Source of the DNA: CBDDHT01 sp965227905
GTDB lineage: Bacteria > Pseudomonadota > Alphaproteobacteria > Rhizobiales > Methyloligellaceae
Length of the DNA: 64,000 nucleotides
Reading direction: 5' to 3'
Assembly: GCA_965227905.1 (NCBI GenBank)
Contig: OZ245780.1
Coordinates: 2,914,001-2,978,000, forward strand
Numbering within the stretch: the stretch's first letter is position 1; each line of letters starts with the position of its first letter. A model generated the notes under the pieces. It was not told where the DNA came from. It saw only the letters and a program-made list of their open reading frames with translations, and did no database searches. A program made the position numbers and the translations under genes. Positions 1 to 8,861 of the stretch are shown piece after piece.

Positions 1-1
1 C

Positions 2-916
2 GCCGATCTGGCGAAAATCGTGGACACGAATGACGAGTGGATCACAGAGCGCACAGGCATTCGACAACGCCATATCGCGGCAGACGATGAATTCACGTCA
101 GATCTTGGGATTGCAGCGGCGAAACAGGCGCTTATCCGTTCGGCCATCGATCCGTCTGACATTGATCTGGTCCTCTGTGCAACGTCGACGCCCGATCAGA
201 CATTTCCGGCAACCGCTGTCCGCATTCAGGCAGAGCTTGGCATTCGGCGCGGCGCGGCGGCCTTCGATCTGCAGGCCGTTTGCTCCGGCTTCGTCTACGC
301 GCTGGCGACGGCGGACAACTTTCTGAGAGCCGGTCCCTACAAGCGCGCTCTGGTGGTTGGCGCCGAGACCTTTTCGCGCATCCTGGATTGGGAAGACCGC
401 ACAACGTGCGTGCTGTTCGGCGATGGGGCAGGTGCTGTCGTCCTTGAAGCACAGCCACAGAATGGGGGTCTCAATGACCGGGGCATTCTGTCGTCTATTC
501 TGCGTGCTGACGGACGGTACGACGACAAGCTCTATGTCGATGGCGGTCCCGGCTCGACAAAGACTGTCGGTCACCTCCGAATGAATGGCCGTGAAGTATT
601 CCGCCACGCTGTGAATAAGATTTCAGGCGTGATCGAGGAGACATTGGTTGATGTCGGCCTCGCTGCCAATGAAATTGACTGGTATATTCCGCATCAAGCC
701 AATAAACGTATTCTCGATGGAACGGCCAAGAAAATCGGTGTGGGTGAGGATAAGATCGTCGTAACAGTGGATATGCACGGTAATACTTCCGCTGCGTCGA
801 TCCCACTTGCGCTGAATACCGCTTACGAAGATGGCCGGATTAAAGAAGGCGATCTGGTATTGATGGAGGCTATGGGTGGCGGCTTTACGTGGGGCGCCGT
901 TCTTGCGCGCTGGTGA
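2..916 (+). CDS. fabH: 3-oxoacyl-ACP synthase III (KAS III), 5' end cut off by the window
   Basis: FabH condenses acetyl-CoA with malonyl-ACP and starts type II fatty acid synthesis in the cytoplasm. The reading frame is open from the first bases of the window, so about 20 N-terminal residues are missing; 304 residues remain, against a usual 315-325. The catalytic triad is visible: Cys in AVCSGF, His in PHQANKRI and Asn in HGNTSAAS. The C-terminus MGGGFTWGAVLARW is the family ending. An internal GTG at position 20 is not a credible start because upstream in-frame residues (ADLAKI) also match the family. ihfA and a MerR gene follow on the same strand, an order conserved in alphaproteobacteria, where plsX normally precedes fabH. 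Confidence 0.95.
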   Translation, partial: ADLAKIVDTNDEWITERTGIRQRHIAADDEFTSDLGIAAAKQALIRSAIDPSDIDLVLCATSTPDQTFPATAVRIQAELGIRRGAAAFDLQAVCSGFVYALATADNFLRAGPYKRALVVGAETFSRILDWEDRTTCVLFGDGAGAVVLEAQPQNGGLNDRGILSSILRADGRYDDKLYVDGGPGSTKTVGHLRMNGREVFRHAVNKISGVIEETLVDVGLAANEIDWYIPHQANKRILDGTAKKIGVGEDKIVVTVDMHGNTSAASIPLALNTAYEDGRIKEGDLVLMEAMGGGFTWGAVLARW

Positions 917-1049
917 TCGGCGCCACTTAATTGCCTCATATTAAGGGCGGTAAGGCCCGAAAATTGCCCCAATCGCCAACCGGGCGATGCCAAATAGCTG
1001 CGATTGTTGTTTTTTTCTTTGTTTCAGCACGAAATTCAGTGTTCCCCCG

Positions 1050-1079
1050 TTGACCCCTCTTCGGCGTCTCGACTAGCAT
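1050..1079 (+). promoter_or_regulatory. candidate sigma-70 promoter for ihfA
   Basis: TTGACC (1050-1055), a 17-base spacer, then CTAGCA (1073-1078) fits the alphaproteobacterial housekeeping pattern TTGAC-N17-CTATAT. It lies about 40 bases ahead of the ihfA start in the fabH-ihfA gap. Seen by eye only; no start site is known. Confidence 0.5.
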
Positions 1080-1116
1080 CAATTATTCAGTGGTCGGGGC
1101 TTGGAGCGGGTCTCTC

Positions 1117-1434
1117 ATGAGCGGCAAAACACTCACGCGCGCGGATTTGGCGGAGGCGGTCTTTCAAAAGGTCGGCCTTCCGAGGAACGAGTCTGCGGAA
1201 CTCGTCGAAATGGTGTTGAAGGAAATTGTCCAGAGTCTCGAGCGGTCCGAGACGGTCAAACTGTCGTCCTTCGGCTCGTTCGGCATCAGGGAGAAGGGCG
1301 AGCGGATCGGCCGGAACCCGAAGACGGGGCAGGAGGTACCGATTACGCCGCGGCGGGTGCTGGTGTTCAGAGCCAGCAACATCATGAAACAGCGGATCAA
1401 TTCATCTCTGGCAAAAAGGAATGCGGCAGAATAG
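1117..1434 (+). CDS. ihfA: integration host factor subunit alpha
   Basis: IHF-alpha pairs with IHF-beta to bend DNA sharply at specific sites in replication, recombination and sigma-54 promoters. The protein of about 105 residues covers the whole DNABII fold. The beta-arm signature GRNPKTGQEVPI is present, with the proline that intercalates into DNA, followed by RRVLVFRASNIMK. The ATG at 1117 is chosen over the in-frame GTG at 1090 because GGAG lies 10 bases ahead of it and homologues begin near SGKTLTRADL. The gene sits between fabH and a MerR gene, its usual place in this class. It is a paralogue of the HU gene at 62.2 kb. Confidence 0.93.
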   Translation: MSGKTLTRADLAEAVFQKVGLPRNESAELVEMVLKEIVQSLERSETVKLSSFGSFGIREKGERIGRNPKTGQEVPITPRRVLVFRASNIMKQRINSSLAKRNAAE

Positions 1435-1475
1435 GAGCGGCACGGCGCTGACGCGCCGGGGGCAAGGAGAGGGCG

Positions 1476-1970
1476 TTGGGGAAATCACCGGAGGCGTTTC
1501 GCACGATCAGCGAAGTCGCCAAGGAGCTTAGTGTACCAAAACATGTCTTGAGGTTCTGGGAAGGAAAGTTCAACCATCTCAAACCGATGAAGCGGGGAGG
1601 CGGGCGGCGCTATTATCGGCCCGAAGACGTTGACCTCCTGAGAGGCATTCGGCAGCTACTCTACGAAGACGGATATACAATCAAGGGCGTTCAGCGGATC
1701 TTCCGCGAGCAGGGACCCCGCTATGTCATGGATTGCTGGTCTCCAACGGAGGACGGCGCAGCCATGATGCCGCAGGAAATCCCAGACCTCGCATTGGAGG
1801 CGGCGCAGAAGGCGGCCCAGCCCGCTGTTCAGACGACCGGACCGGCGCTCGGCGAAAACGCGCCTCAGCCGGAAGGTCGGGAGATTGGCCTGAGCGAGAC
1901 GCAGGTCGAGCTGCTGACAAGCGTGCTGGCCGAAGTCGAGGCATGTCGTCGGCTCCTGAAGAACGACTGA
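1476..1970 (+). CDS. MerR-family transcriptional regulator
   Basis: A 164-residue protein with an N-terminal MerR helix-turn-helix (about residues 8-75; FRTISEVAKEL, then RRYYRPEDVDLLRGI). A variable C-terminal half carries no cysteine or other metal-binding motif like those of classic MerR sensors. This is the uncharacterised MerR protein that follows ihfA in many alphaproteobacteria. The start is a TTG at 1476 with GGAG six bases upstream; no ATG or GTG is available near the first conserved residues. It lies 41 bases after ihfA and is probably cotranscribed. Target and signal are unknown. Confidence 0.85.
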   Translation: MGKSPEAFRTISEVAKELSVPKHVLRFWEGKFNHLKPMKRGGGRRYYRPEDVDLLRGIRQLLYEDGYTIKGVQRIFREQGPRYVMDCWSPTEDGAAMMPQEIPDLALEAAQKAAQPAVQTTGPALGENAPQPEGREIGLSETQVELLTSVLAEVEACRRLLKND

Positions 1971-2095
1971 TAACCGTCTGGATCAGATCGATGTCACGCG
2001 CGCGATCGCATCGGAGCGTGCTCTGGCAGATCATGTCCAGACTCCACACATATTGACCAGCGTTCCCGGACAAGGCACAAGGGGCGCTGAAGTGT

Positions 2096-2173
2096 CGGAG
2101 CGTGGCGCAGTTCGGTTAGCGCACCGGTCTGGGGGACCGGGGGTCGCAGGTTCAAATCCTGCCGCTCCGACCA
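2096..2173 (+). tRNA. tRNA-Pro (anticodon GGG)
   Basis: Acceptor arms CGGAGCG and CGCTCCG pair fully, followed by A and an encoded CCA. The anticodon stem CCGGT/ACCGG holds the loop CTGGGGG, anticodon GGG. The T-arm GGTTCAAATCC is standard. A second proline isoacceptor (TGG) lies at 40.4 kb. Confidence 0.95.
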
Positions 2174-2220
2174 TTTTGCCCTCGGGTTTCTGGGATTTTT
2201 GACGCGGCCCGGAAAACACC

Positions 2221-2278
2221 CCGTCCGGTTTGTCAGATAATTTGTGTCTATCAATGACTAACAAATTCAACCGGACGG
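2221..2278. repeat. imperfect inverted repeat downstream of tRNA-Pro
   Basis: CCGTCCGGTT (2221-2230) is exactly complementary to AACCGGACGG (2269-2278). A nested pair, AATTTGT (2239-2245) and ACAAATT (2261-2267), is also exact. The result is a two-tier hairpin or cruciform. It lies between tRNA-Pro and the IS630-type remnant, has no U-run on either strand, and could be an element end or an integration-related structure. Confidence 0.6.
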
Positions 2279-2372
2279 ACAGATTTGCGGACATTTGGTG
2301 AACATACGAGCGGCGCAATACGCGCCCTGCAGAGCCGCGCCTTCAAGGTTCTTATAGTTGATCGCCCGATTA

Positions 2373-2507
2373 CGTGATGCTTTCTGGTTCATGGATCAAT
2401 TTCTTCCAGGCGTCGCAGCCTTTGTCGACGGTGTCTGCGAATGTTGCGAACCTCCGGCAATGCTGCAAGATCAAGGCGAAGTGATTGGTGGTCGTGACGA
2501 AGTCTGA
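2373..2507 (-). pseudogene. remnant of an IS630-type transposase C-terminus
   Basis: On the minus strand a 45-codon open stretch between stops reads through CDAWKKLIHEPESIT. This resembles the conserved end of IS630-family transposases (typically ...CDAWN-LI-QPE-I-SIG). A stop falls where SIG should come; a one-base shift after it gives IGRS in another frame, as expected of decay. No start, no catalytic DDE residues and no intact partner are present. The match is from memory of the family and needs a translated search. The rest of 2174-2520 holds only the inverted repeat at 2221-2278. Confidence 0.5.
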
Positions 2508-2520
2508 CTAACCAAAGCGG

Positions 2521-2898
2521 ATGCGATACGTTTTTCTATTCGCTTTGCTAGCCTCTACCGCCGCTGCCGCTGCTGCTTCCGATGACCGTGCGGTCTTCTA
2601 CGGGACGTGGGGCACGGAGAAGCAATGCGCCCGCGCGCTGATCAAGCCGGGTGGGACCGTCCTGGCGGAGCCGTTTGAGATCAGACCGGGATGGTTGAGA
2701 CAGGGGCGGACCTGGTGCCGTCTCAACTGGTTTCCAGTCCAACCGCGCGAGGATGGGTTTTTTACCGGAGCGAACGCGCAATGCGGTGAAGATGCCATTC
2801 GCAGTTACTTTCTGCGCATGGAGCTATCCGGCAATACTCTGATGCTGCGCTGGGATTTGTCGCATTCCAACGGGCCGTTGGCGCGGTGCCTAGACTAG
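2521..2898 (+). CDS. small secreted hypothetical protein
   Basis: A 125-residue protein with a clear Sec signal peptide: hydrophobic FLFALLASTAAAAAA after MRYV, with cleavage likely near residue 19. The mature part has four cysteines (EKQCARAL, TWCRLNW, AQCGED and ARCLD), suggesting two periplasmic disulfides. Several tryptophans and a FYGTWG motif suggest a small beta-rich, lipocalin-like fold, but that is inference. The function is not recognised. It stands alone between IS debris and a convergent efflux operon; no strong ribosome site is visible ahead of its ATG. Confidence 0.65.
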   Translation: MRYVFLFALLASTAAAAAASDDRAVFYGTWGTEKQCARALIKPGGTVLAEPFEIRPGWLRQGRTWCRLNWFPVQPREDGFFTGANAQCGEDAIRSYFLRMELSGNTLMLRWDLSHSNGPLARCLD

Positions 2899-3056
2899 TG
2901 AGCCCGGGCCTCGCGCGGCAGAACTGGGACGACCGCTACAAGGTAAGCGTTCGTCCAATACCGAACTCTTCGTCCTCGGTATCAACACCTCCCGGCATAT
3001 GCCAAGAAGTGTTACCCAGGTCTCCGGTACGTCCCGCTTCATATGTCCCCGGTCGC

Positions 3057-6000
3057 TCACTTTGCAATCGGATCCAGTTGCACAAGCGCCCGAGGCTTCG
3101 TTTCGGCGTCTGCCAACTCATCAGCAAGTCGGAGGGCATCCGCGTTGCGTGGTTTCACGAAGCTTGCGACCAGCACGTAGAGCGCCGGCGTTAGGAACAA
3201 CGTGAAAATTGCGGCAAGGCCAAGGCCGCCAAAGACGACCCAGCCGATCGCCGCGCGGGATTCTGCGCCAGGGCCTGAGCCGAGGATCAGCGGAAGGCCG
3301 GCCAGGACCGTCGACATCATTGTCATGACGATTGGTTTGACGCGGACCAAGGAGGCTTCGCGGGCGGCCTCCCATGTGGATCGGCCCTGCTCGCGGAGCT
3401 GGTCGGCGAACTCGACCATCAGAATAGAGTTCTTGGCCATAATGCCGATGAGCATCAGGACGCCGATCTGGCTGTAGATGTTGATCGTTGTGCCGGACAG
3501 CGCCAGGGCGAAGATGGCGGCGCAAATGCCGAAGGGCACGATGAGGATCACAACCGCGGCGCTGGCGAGACTTTCGAACTGGGCGACAAGCACGAGAAAG
3601 ACCACCAGCAGGGCAATCATGAAGGTGATTGTGACGCCGTGCGATGTCTCATTGAGCTCTGCCGCTTCACTCAGAAACAGGAGCCCGATATCGCCCGGAA
3701 GTTCTGTGGCGGCCAGGGCGGTGATGGCATCGACGGCGTTCCTGAGGCTTTTGCCGTCCGACGGGTCGGCGTCGATCTCGATTGCGCGGCGTTGACCGTG
3801 CCGGTCCAGCTCTGCGGCAATCGCGTCGTGACTGAAGGTCACCAGTTGCGAGAGGGGGACCAGGCGATCATTGGCGGCGCTGACATAGAGATTGCGCAGG
3901 TCGGACGGATCGTTCACAGCGCCGCTCGCTGCTTGCAGGATGACTGGAACGGTTTGGTCGTCGATGGTCAGCTCGGCAACGTCATCATTGTCGACCAGGG
4001 CCTGGATCGTCGTTGCGAGAGATTCGATTGAAACGCCGAGATCGGCCGCCCGGCGGCGGTCGATATGGACGGCGAGTTGTGGCTGGGTCGCGCGGAACTC
4101 AACCCGCACATTGTTCAGCCAAGGCAGATCCCGCTCGATTGCCAGCACGAACTTGTCTGCCACCGCGGCAATGCGGCGATAGTCGGCGCCCGTCAACGCG
4201 AATTTGAGGCCACCGCTTGCATTGCGCAAACCCAGACTGTTTGCGCGCCGGACAAAGCCCCTGGCACCTGGAATTTGGCGGATCGGTCCCTTGATGGCGG
4301 CCGTTATATCGTCAGCACTCTTGTCGCGTTCGGACCAGTCGGCGAGGCGGGCATCGATCCAGCCGCGGTTCAAATCCCATCGACCCGTAATGGTGAAGAC
4401 CTTGGAAATCGATCCGTCATCCACAAATGGCTCGAGAATCTTCTCGACCCTTTCGACTTGGCGGTCCGTATAGTCGAGGCCGACACCGTCGGGCCCGGTC
4501 AGAAGAATTGAGATCACGCCGCGATCCTCCCGCGGGACGAGTTCTTCGCCGAGTTTGTTGTAGGTGATCATCGCGCCGACGATGACAAAAGAAGTGAGGC
4601 CGAGAACGACGAGCGGGGCTGCGAGTACCAGGGTCAGCAGACGCTCATAGACGTATTTCATGCCAGACCCGACAAAGCCGAAATGTGCCGCCTTCGGTGT
4701 GCCGTCGCCCGGCAGGCGCGCAGCCAGCATCGGGCAGATCGTCAGTGCGACGAAGGACGAGATACAGACGGCAACGGCAAGCACGAAGCCAAACTCGGTG
4801 AAGAGGCGTCCTGCGGTGGATGGCAGGAACGAGATGGGCAGGAAGACGGAGATCAGTGTCGCGGTTGTCGCGAGCACGGCAAAGAACACCTGCCGCGTGC
4901 CAAGTACAGCTGCTGCGCGGGCCGCCATGCCACCACGGCGCAACCGTGTGATGTTCTCGAGCACGACGATGGCATCGTCTACAACGAGTCCTGCCGCAAG
5001 CACCAAGGCCAGCAGTGTTATCAGATTGATCGAATAGCCGAGGAGCCAGATGGCGGCGACGGTTCCGACCAGCGCGACGGGTATGGTCAATGCCGGTATC
5101 AGGGCTGCTCGCAATTGGCCGATGAAGAGTGCAATCACCGTCATGACGATCAGGACAGCCAGGGACAAGGAGATAAGCACTTCCCGGATCGCGCCCTCGA
5201 TGAACCGGGCGCCGTCGAACGTCTTGTCGATTGTCACATCACGCAGACGACCGTTGAGCCGGCCCAGTACTTTGTCGACGCCGCGGGAGATCGACACGGT
5301 GTTGGACTGCGCCTGACGAATAACGCCCATATTGATGATCATCCGCCCATCCAGTCTGACGATGCTTTCGGCGTCGGCTGGACCGAAGAAGACATTCGCC
5401 ACATCGCCGATGCGGACGGGGTCGCGCAGGACGAGCGCCTCGACTTCTTCCGGCTTCGTAACCGAAGCGTCTGCGCGTACCAGCACTTCCTGCTCGGACG
5501 ACTCGAAACTCCCGGCAGGGACGTCGTAGCGGGCGCTCTTGAGGACGTTTGCAACATCGACGACCGACAGCTTGTAGCTGGCAAGGCGCATGGGATCGAT
5601 AACGACGCGTAGTACGCGTTCGCGCTTGCCGAATAGCTGGACATCCGCGATGCCGGAGACCGACATCAATTCTGGCACGATCTCGTCTTCGATAATCCGC
5701 GTCAGATCTTCGATACTGCGATGCTGGCTAAAGACCGAGAGGTTGATGATGGGGCGGGCATCCGCATCGGCCTTGATGACGAAGATGTCCTCAACCTCCT
5801 CAGGGAGGTCCCGTTCCACGCGGCTGACCGCTTCGCGGACATCGCTAGCAGCATCGACAAGATCGACGGACGGCGTGAATTCCACCCGCACACGCAGATT
5901 GTTTTCTTCGCTCGACGATCGGACGGCTTTGACGCCATTGACACGCGCGACGGCGCCTTCGATGATTTTGGTCACCTCGGCGTCGATCATCTCGGGAGAG

Positions 6001-6182
6001 CCGCCGGGGAAGTTTGCGCGTACCGTAATGATCGGACGATCGATATCGGGAAGCTCGCGCACTTCGACGCCGAGAATGGCGCTAATACCGGCAATGATGA
6101 TCAACAGATTGAGGACCGTTGTCAGATATGGGCGCTTCACGGCCAGTGCCGGAAGGTCGCTCACATGTGACTTGATTTCCAC
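3057..6182 (-). CDS. RND-family efflux permease (AcrB/MexF-like)
   Basis: A 1041-residue inner-membrane proton antiporter of the hydrophobe/amphiphile efflux class. It follows the family plan of an N-terminal TM helix, a large periplasmic porter loop, five TM helices, a second porter loop and the closing TM bundle. The proton-relay aspartates are present in AAGLVVDDAIVVLENI (TM4), as is the lysine in GIMAKNSILMVEFADQ (TM10). It starts 6 bases after the stop of the membrane-fusion protein gene, so the two form one transcript. No outer-membrane channel gene follows, so the pump presumably uses a TolC-like partner encoded elsewhere. Substrates cannot be predicted. Confidence 0.93.
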   Translation of the reverse strand: MEIKSHVSDLPALAVKRPYLTTVLNLLIIIAGISAILGVEVRELPDIDRPIITVRANFPGGSPEMIDAEVTKIIEGAVARVNGVKAVRSSSEENNLRVRVEFTPSVDLVDAASDVREAVSRVERDLPEEVEDIFVIKADADARPIINLSVFSQHRSIEDLTRIIEDEIVPELMSVSGIADVQLFGKRERVLRVVIDPMRLASYKLSVVDVANVLKSARYDVPAGSFESSEQEVLVRADASVTKPEEVEALVLRDPVRIGDVANVFFGPADAESIVRLDGRMIINMGVIRQAQSNTVSISRGVDKVLGRLNGRLRDVTIDKTFDGARFIEGAIREVLISLSLAVLIVMTVIALFIGQLRAALIPALTIPVALVGTVAAIWLLGYSINLITLLALVLAAGLVVDDAIVVLENITRLRRGGMAARAAAVLGTRQVFFAVLATTATLISVFLPISFLPSTAGRLFTEFGFVLAVAVCISSFVALTICPMLAARLPGDGTPKAAHFGFVGSGMKYVYERLLTLVLAAPLVVLGLTSFVIVGAMITYNKLGEELVPREDRGVISILLTGPDGVGLDYTDRQVERVEKILEPFVDDGSISKVFTITGRWDLNRGWIDARLADWSERDKSADDITAAIKGPIRQIPGARGFVRRANSLGLRNASGGLKFALTGADYRRIAAVADKFVLAIERDLPWLNNVRVEFRATQPQLAVHIDRRRAADLGVSIESLATTIQALVDNDDVAELTIDDQTVPVILQAASGAVNDPSDLRNLYVSAANDRLVPLSQLVTFSHDAIAAELDRHGQRRAIEIDADPSDGKSLRNAVDAITALAATELPGDIGLLFLSEAAELNETSHGVTITFMIALLVVFLVLVAQFESLASAAVVILIVPFGICAAIFALALSGTTINIYSQIGVLMLIGIMAKNSILMVEFADQLREQGRSTWEAAREASLVRVKPIVMTMMSTVLAGLPLILGSGPGAESRAAIGWVVFGGLGLAAIFTLFLTPALYVLVASFVKPRNADALRLADELADAETKPRALVQLDPIAK

Positions 6183-6188
6183 GACGGG

Positions 6189-7334
6189 TCAGCTTCCGGT
6201 TACAGGCTTGGGGTCCACGAAATGGACAGCGCGTCCCGGGCGCAGTCGCTGAACGCCTTCGACCACGACGAGGTCGCCTTCACGAATATCGCCATCGATC
6301 AGGATCTGGCCTTTGCGTCGCTGCACGGTCCTGACCGGTACCTTATCGGCCTTGCCATCGGAGATCCGCCACACATAGCTGTCGCCGCGGCTCCATTGCA
6401 GCGCGAGTTCCGGCACCGTCGTGCGTGACGTTCCTTCTATGTTCAGCTCGACCGAAAACGACATGCCGGGCCGCAGGCGGTCTTCCTTGTTGGGAAGATT
6501 GGCGCGGACCATGACCGTTCGCGATGTCGGATCGACACGCGTATCGAGCCTGTCGACCGCGCCATCGAAGTTGCGGTTGCCGAAACTCGGGGTGCTTGCC
6601 TTGACCGGTTGGCCGCGGGTCAACCGTGTCAGATATTGTTCGGCGACTTCAATTTCAGCAATCAGTTCGCTGCGGTCGTCGATTGTAATGATCTCGGTGG
6701 TCGTTGTTGCTCTATCGCCGACTTCGACCTTTGGAATGCCGACATAACCGGCAAACGGAGCTCGCAGGGTTCGGCGTTTCAGGGCTTCCTCGGCTTGTTT
6801 CAGCTCCAGGCGGGTGCGCTGCAGTGCCGTTCGCGTGTCGTCGACCCTGGCGGCGGAATTGACGTTGCGTTTTCTGAGGCGATCCGCCCGCGCCAATGCC
6901 CGCTCTGCTTCTGCGACACGGACCTTTGCGAGTTCGATTGCCAATTCGGCGTCTTCGGAATCCAACTTGAGGATGACATCGCCCGGGTCCACATGGTCTC
7001 CGGCCTTGATGCTCAATTCGACGATCGTGCCGTCTGCTTCCGGGAAAAGCGTGACCGAACGCAAGGCTCTGGCTGTCGAGATGGCTTCGATCGTAACGTT
7101 GTCGTCGGCTTTTCCGGCACGGGCAACGACGACTGGGATCTGTTGTCTGGACCGCTTGGCCGGGGCCGGCTTGGTTTCGCGCGGACCCATGAAACCGGCG
7201 AGGACGTCGCTCACCTGATCCTGACGGAACCATAGGGCTGCGGCTCCAGCGATCAGCAGAGCAAAAAGCAAAAACTGTGTTTTGCTTGTCCGTTTGCGTT
7301 CCTTCAAGATTTCGCTCCGGTCACCGCGCACCAT
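6189..7334 (-). CDS. RND efflux periplasmic adaptor (membrane-fusion protein)
   Basis: A 381-residue HlyD/AcrA-type adaptor that links the inner-membrane pump to an outer-membrane channel. It has an N-terminal membrane anchor (about residues 20-40, FLLFALLIAGAAALWF), a split lipoyl domain (GTIVELSIKAGDHVDPGDVILKL and RAPFAGYVGIPKVEVGD in outline), and a helical hairpin rich in Ala, Arg and Glu between them. A beta-barrel and a membrane-proximal domain follow, ending near VEGVQRLRPGRAV. There is no lipobox, so it is held by the uncleaved anchor. It is the first gene of the two-gene pump operon. No local regulator gene was seen. Confidence 0.9.
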   Translation of the reverse strand: MVRGDRSEILKERKRTSKTQFLLFALLIAGAAALWFRQDQVSDVLAGFMGPRETKPAPAKRSRQQIPVVVARAGKADDNVTIEAISTARALRSVTLFPEADGTIVELSIKAGDHVDPGDVILKLDSEDAELAIELAKVRVAEAERALARADRLRKRNVNSAARVDDTRTALQRTRLELKQAEEALKRRTLRAPFAGYVGIPKVEVGDRATTTTEIITIDDRSELIAEIEVAEQYLTRLTRGQPVKASTPSFGNRNFDGAVDRLDTRVDPTSRTVMVRANLPNKEDRLRPGMSFSVELNIEGTSRTTVPELALQWSRGDSYVWRISDGKADKVPVRTVQRRKGQILIDGDIREGDLVVVEGVQRLRPGRAVHFVDPKPVTGS

Positions 7335-7423
7335 TGTCCATAGTACGGATACTACCCATCCAATCGGTCTACCATATACCGAACAATCGCAATTGGGGGA
7401 TTGGTGCAGGTGTGGAAACTGCT

Positions 7424-8695
7424 CTAACCCTGCGAGGTCGGCGCATTTCCGGACGGTTTCTGCCGTTTCATAGTGAGTGCGCGCATCAGGTGCTTCATCA
7501 CGGGCCAGACGCGGTCGTCATTCTTGACGATACGTTTCGCCACGAATGACAGGCGCATCGCGGCGACAACGGGTATGCCGAGCAGATTCGAAGGTGCCAA
7601 TGCATCGCATCGCTCGCGCGTTTGATTGCACCAATGGAGCTTATGAGGGTCGCGGCCCGCACCACAGTCGATCATGGTGCATCCGTCCGATGCAAGATGC
7701 TGTACCATCCGGCGGAAGAGGGCGGTCCCCGGTCCATAGCGTCTCAATGGTCCGGGCGCGGTCGTCATCAAGAGTCCGTAGAACCGGTCATGATGACGGA
7801 CACCGAAGTTTGTGGCGGCGATCTCATCACCACAATGAAGCGCAAAAATATAGGGGATCGGTTCACCGTCGTGTCGCGGGCTTGCCAGATAGCGATTGTA
7901 GAATTGCTGAACGGCCAAGCCGGCGAGAGGATTGGGAACGCCCGTATCGCGTGCCTGAGCTGCACGTTGCGCCGACAGATGAGCGAAGAGTTCGACCAGC
8001 CGTTCCGGTTCGGTCGCGCATTCAAATTCCATCGGACCTGCGTCGGCCAGACGCCTTTCGCAACGACGGTGCTCGGCACGGGATTTGGCGTTGAAGCAGG
8101 AGCGGTACAGCGGGTCGGTATCGGGTTCGATCGCGAAAGCGTGGCCATACTCTGCCGAGCAAACGGTTGGCAGCCATTTGAGCGGATCCATCTGTGTACC
8201 TGCATCATGGACGAGCGACCGAAAATGGATCAACGCGTGTCGCGGCAATTTGCGTTTGATGTCCTTCCACAGGGACAGAAACGATTCTCTGGTACATGAT
8301 GCCAGAAAGTTCGGATCGTAGAGTGCGGAGCCATAGTTGCCCTGATTGCCGCCAAGAAGTTTCAGAACGCGGAAGGGGCCGGTATGCGACAATACCAATG
8401 GCAGCAAGAACTGGGTTTTGCCGTCTTTGCACCGTCCGATAACAACAACGGGACTTTCGCCACGCACGGCTTCCAGAACATCGTACCAGGCTTTTGCCCA
8501 CTGGAACGTTTGGTGGGGTGTCGCAATTGCACGGGCTTGCAGCTCTGCCCAATCGTCGGCTACGGACGCAAAATCGCGGTGGACTTCGACAAGGACGCCA
8601 TGCACCCCGACTGACGTCTCTGCTTGAGAGAGCCGGCGGCCGGAGCCGGCAAGCCTTGGAGCAAAAGAGTCAGCAAATGTATTTATCAGCGACAC
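7424..8695 (-). CDS. CelD/BcsL-type GNAT acetyltransferase of polysaccharide synthesis
   Basis: A 423-residue protein of the double-GNAT 'cellulose biosynthesis CelD' family. The C-terminal GNAT_6 region is recognisable: NAKSRAEHRRCERRL, then FALHCGDEIAATNFGVRH and a CGAGRDPHKLHW segment. Members are found in exopolysaccharide clusters and are thought to acylate sugar units. The start is GTG at 8695 with GAGG about 9 bases upstream. The leader contains a short hairpin (CTCACA/TGTGAG, 8704-8719) overlapping that ribosome site. It is the distal gene of the minus-strand polysaccharide block, separated from the polymerase by 166 bases. Confidence 0.75.
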   Translation of the reverse strand: MSLINTFADSFAPRLAGSGRRLSQAETSVGVHGVLVEVHRDFASVADDWAELQARAIATPHQTFQWAKAWYDVLEAVRGESPVVVIGRCKDGKTQFLLPLVLSHTGPFRVLKLLGGNQGNYGSALYDPNFLASCTRESFLSLWKDIKRKLPRHALIHFRSLVHDAGTQMDPLKWLPTVCSAEYGHAFAIEPDTDPLYRSCFNAKSRAEHRRCERRLADAGPMEFECATEPERLVELFAHLSAQRAAQARDTGVPNPLAGLAVQQFYNRYLASPRHDGEPIPYIFALHCGDEIAATNFGVRHHDRFYGLLMTTAPGPLRRYGPGTALFRRMVQHLASDGCTMIDCGAGRDPHKLHWCNQTRERCDALAPSNLLGIPVVAAMRLSFVAKRIVKNDDRVWPVMKHLMRALTMKRQKPSGNAPTSQG

Positions 8696-8861
8696 GACAC
8701 AGCCTCACATATTTGTGAGAGAGTTTTACCTTTCTAAAGCAAGAAGTTCGCCAATCTTTTGACGCAATGGTTTATCCAACAGCAAGACGTTGGCGACGCG
8801 CGGCTTTCCCCGTTTTTTCAAGCTGAAATATCAGGCATTGCGGCGGCGGAAAAAGCCGACA

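Noticed and set aside
1443..1458. Small hairpin CGGCGC-TGAC-GCGCCG between ihfA and the MerR gene
   Set aside because: Only 6 bp with no U-run in a short intra-operon gap; likely chance in G+C-rich DNA.
2031..2318. Antisense frames over the tRNA genes (2.0-2.3, 39.9-40.5, 40.9-41.1, 62.1-62.9 and 63.4-63.7 kb) with GFEPATP-like words
   Set aside because: The recurrent G-FEPAT/GLEPAT and similar words are translations of tRNA antisense strands and are a known source of spurious gene calls.
4683..5612. A 309-codon frame opposite the RND permease
   Set aside because: Shadow of the permease; Gly/Asp/Gln-rich nonsense sequence.
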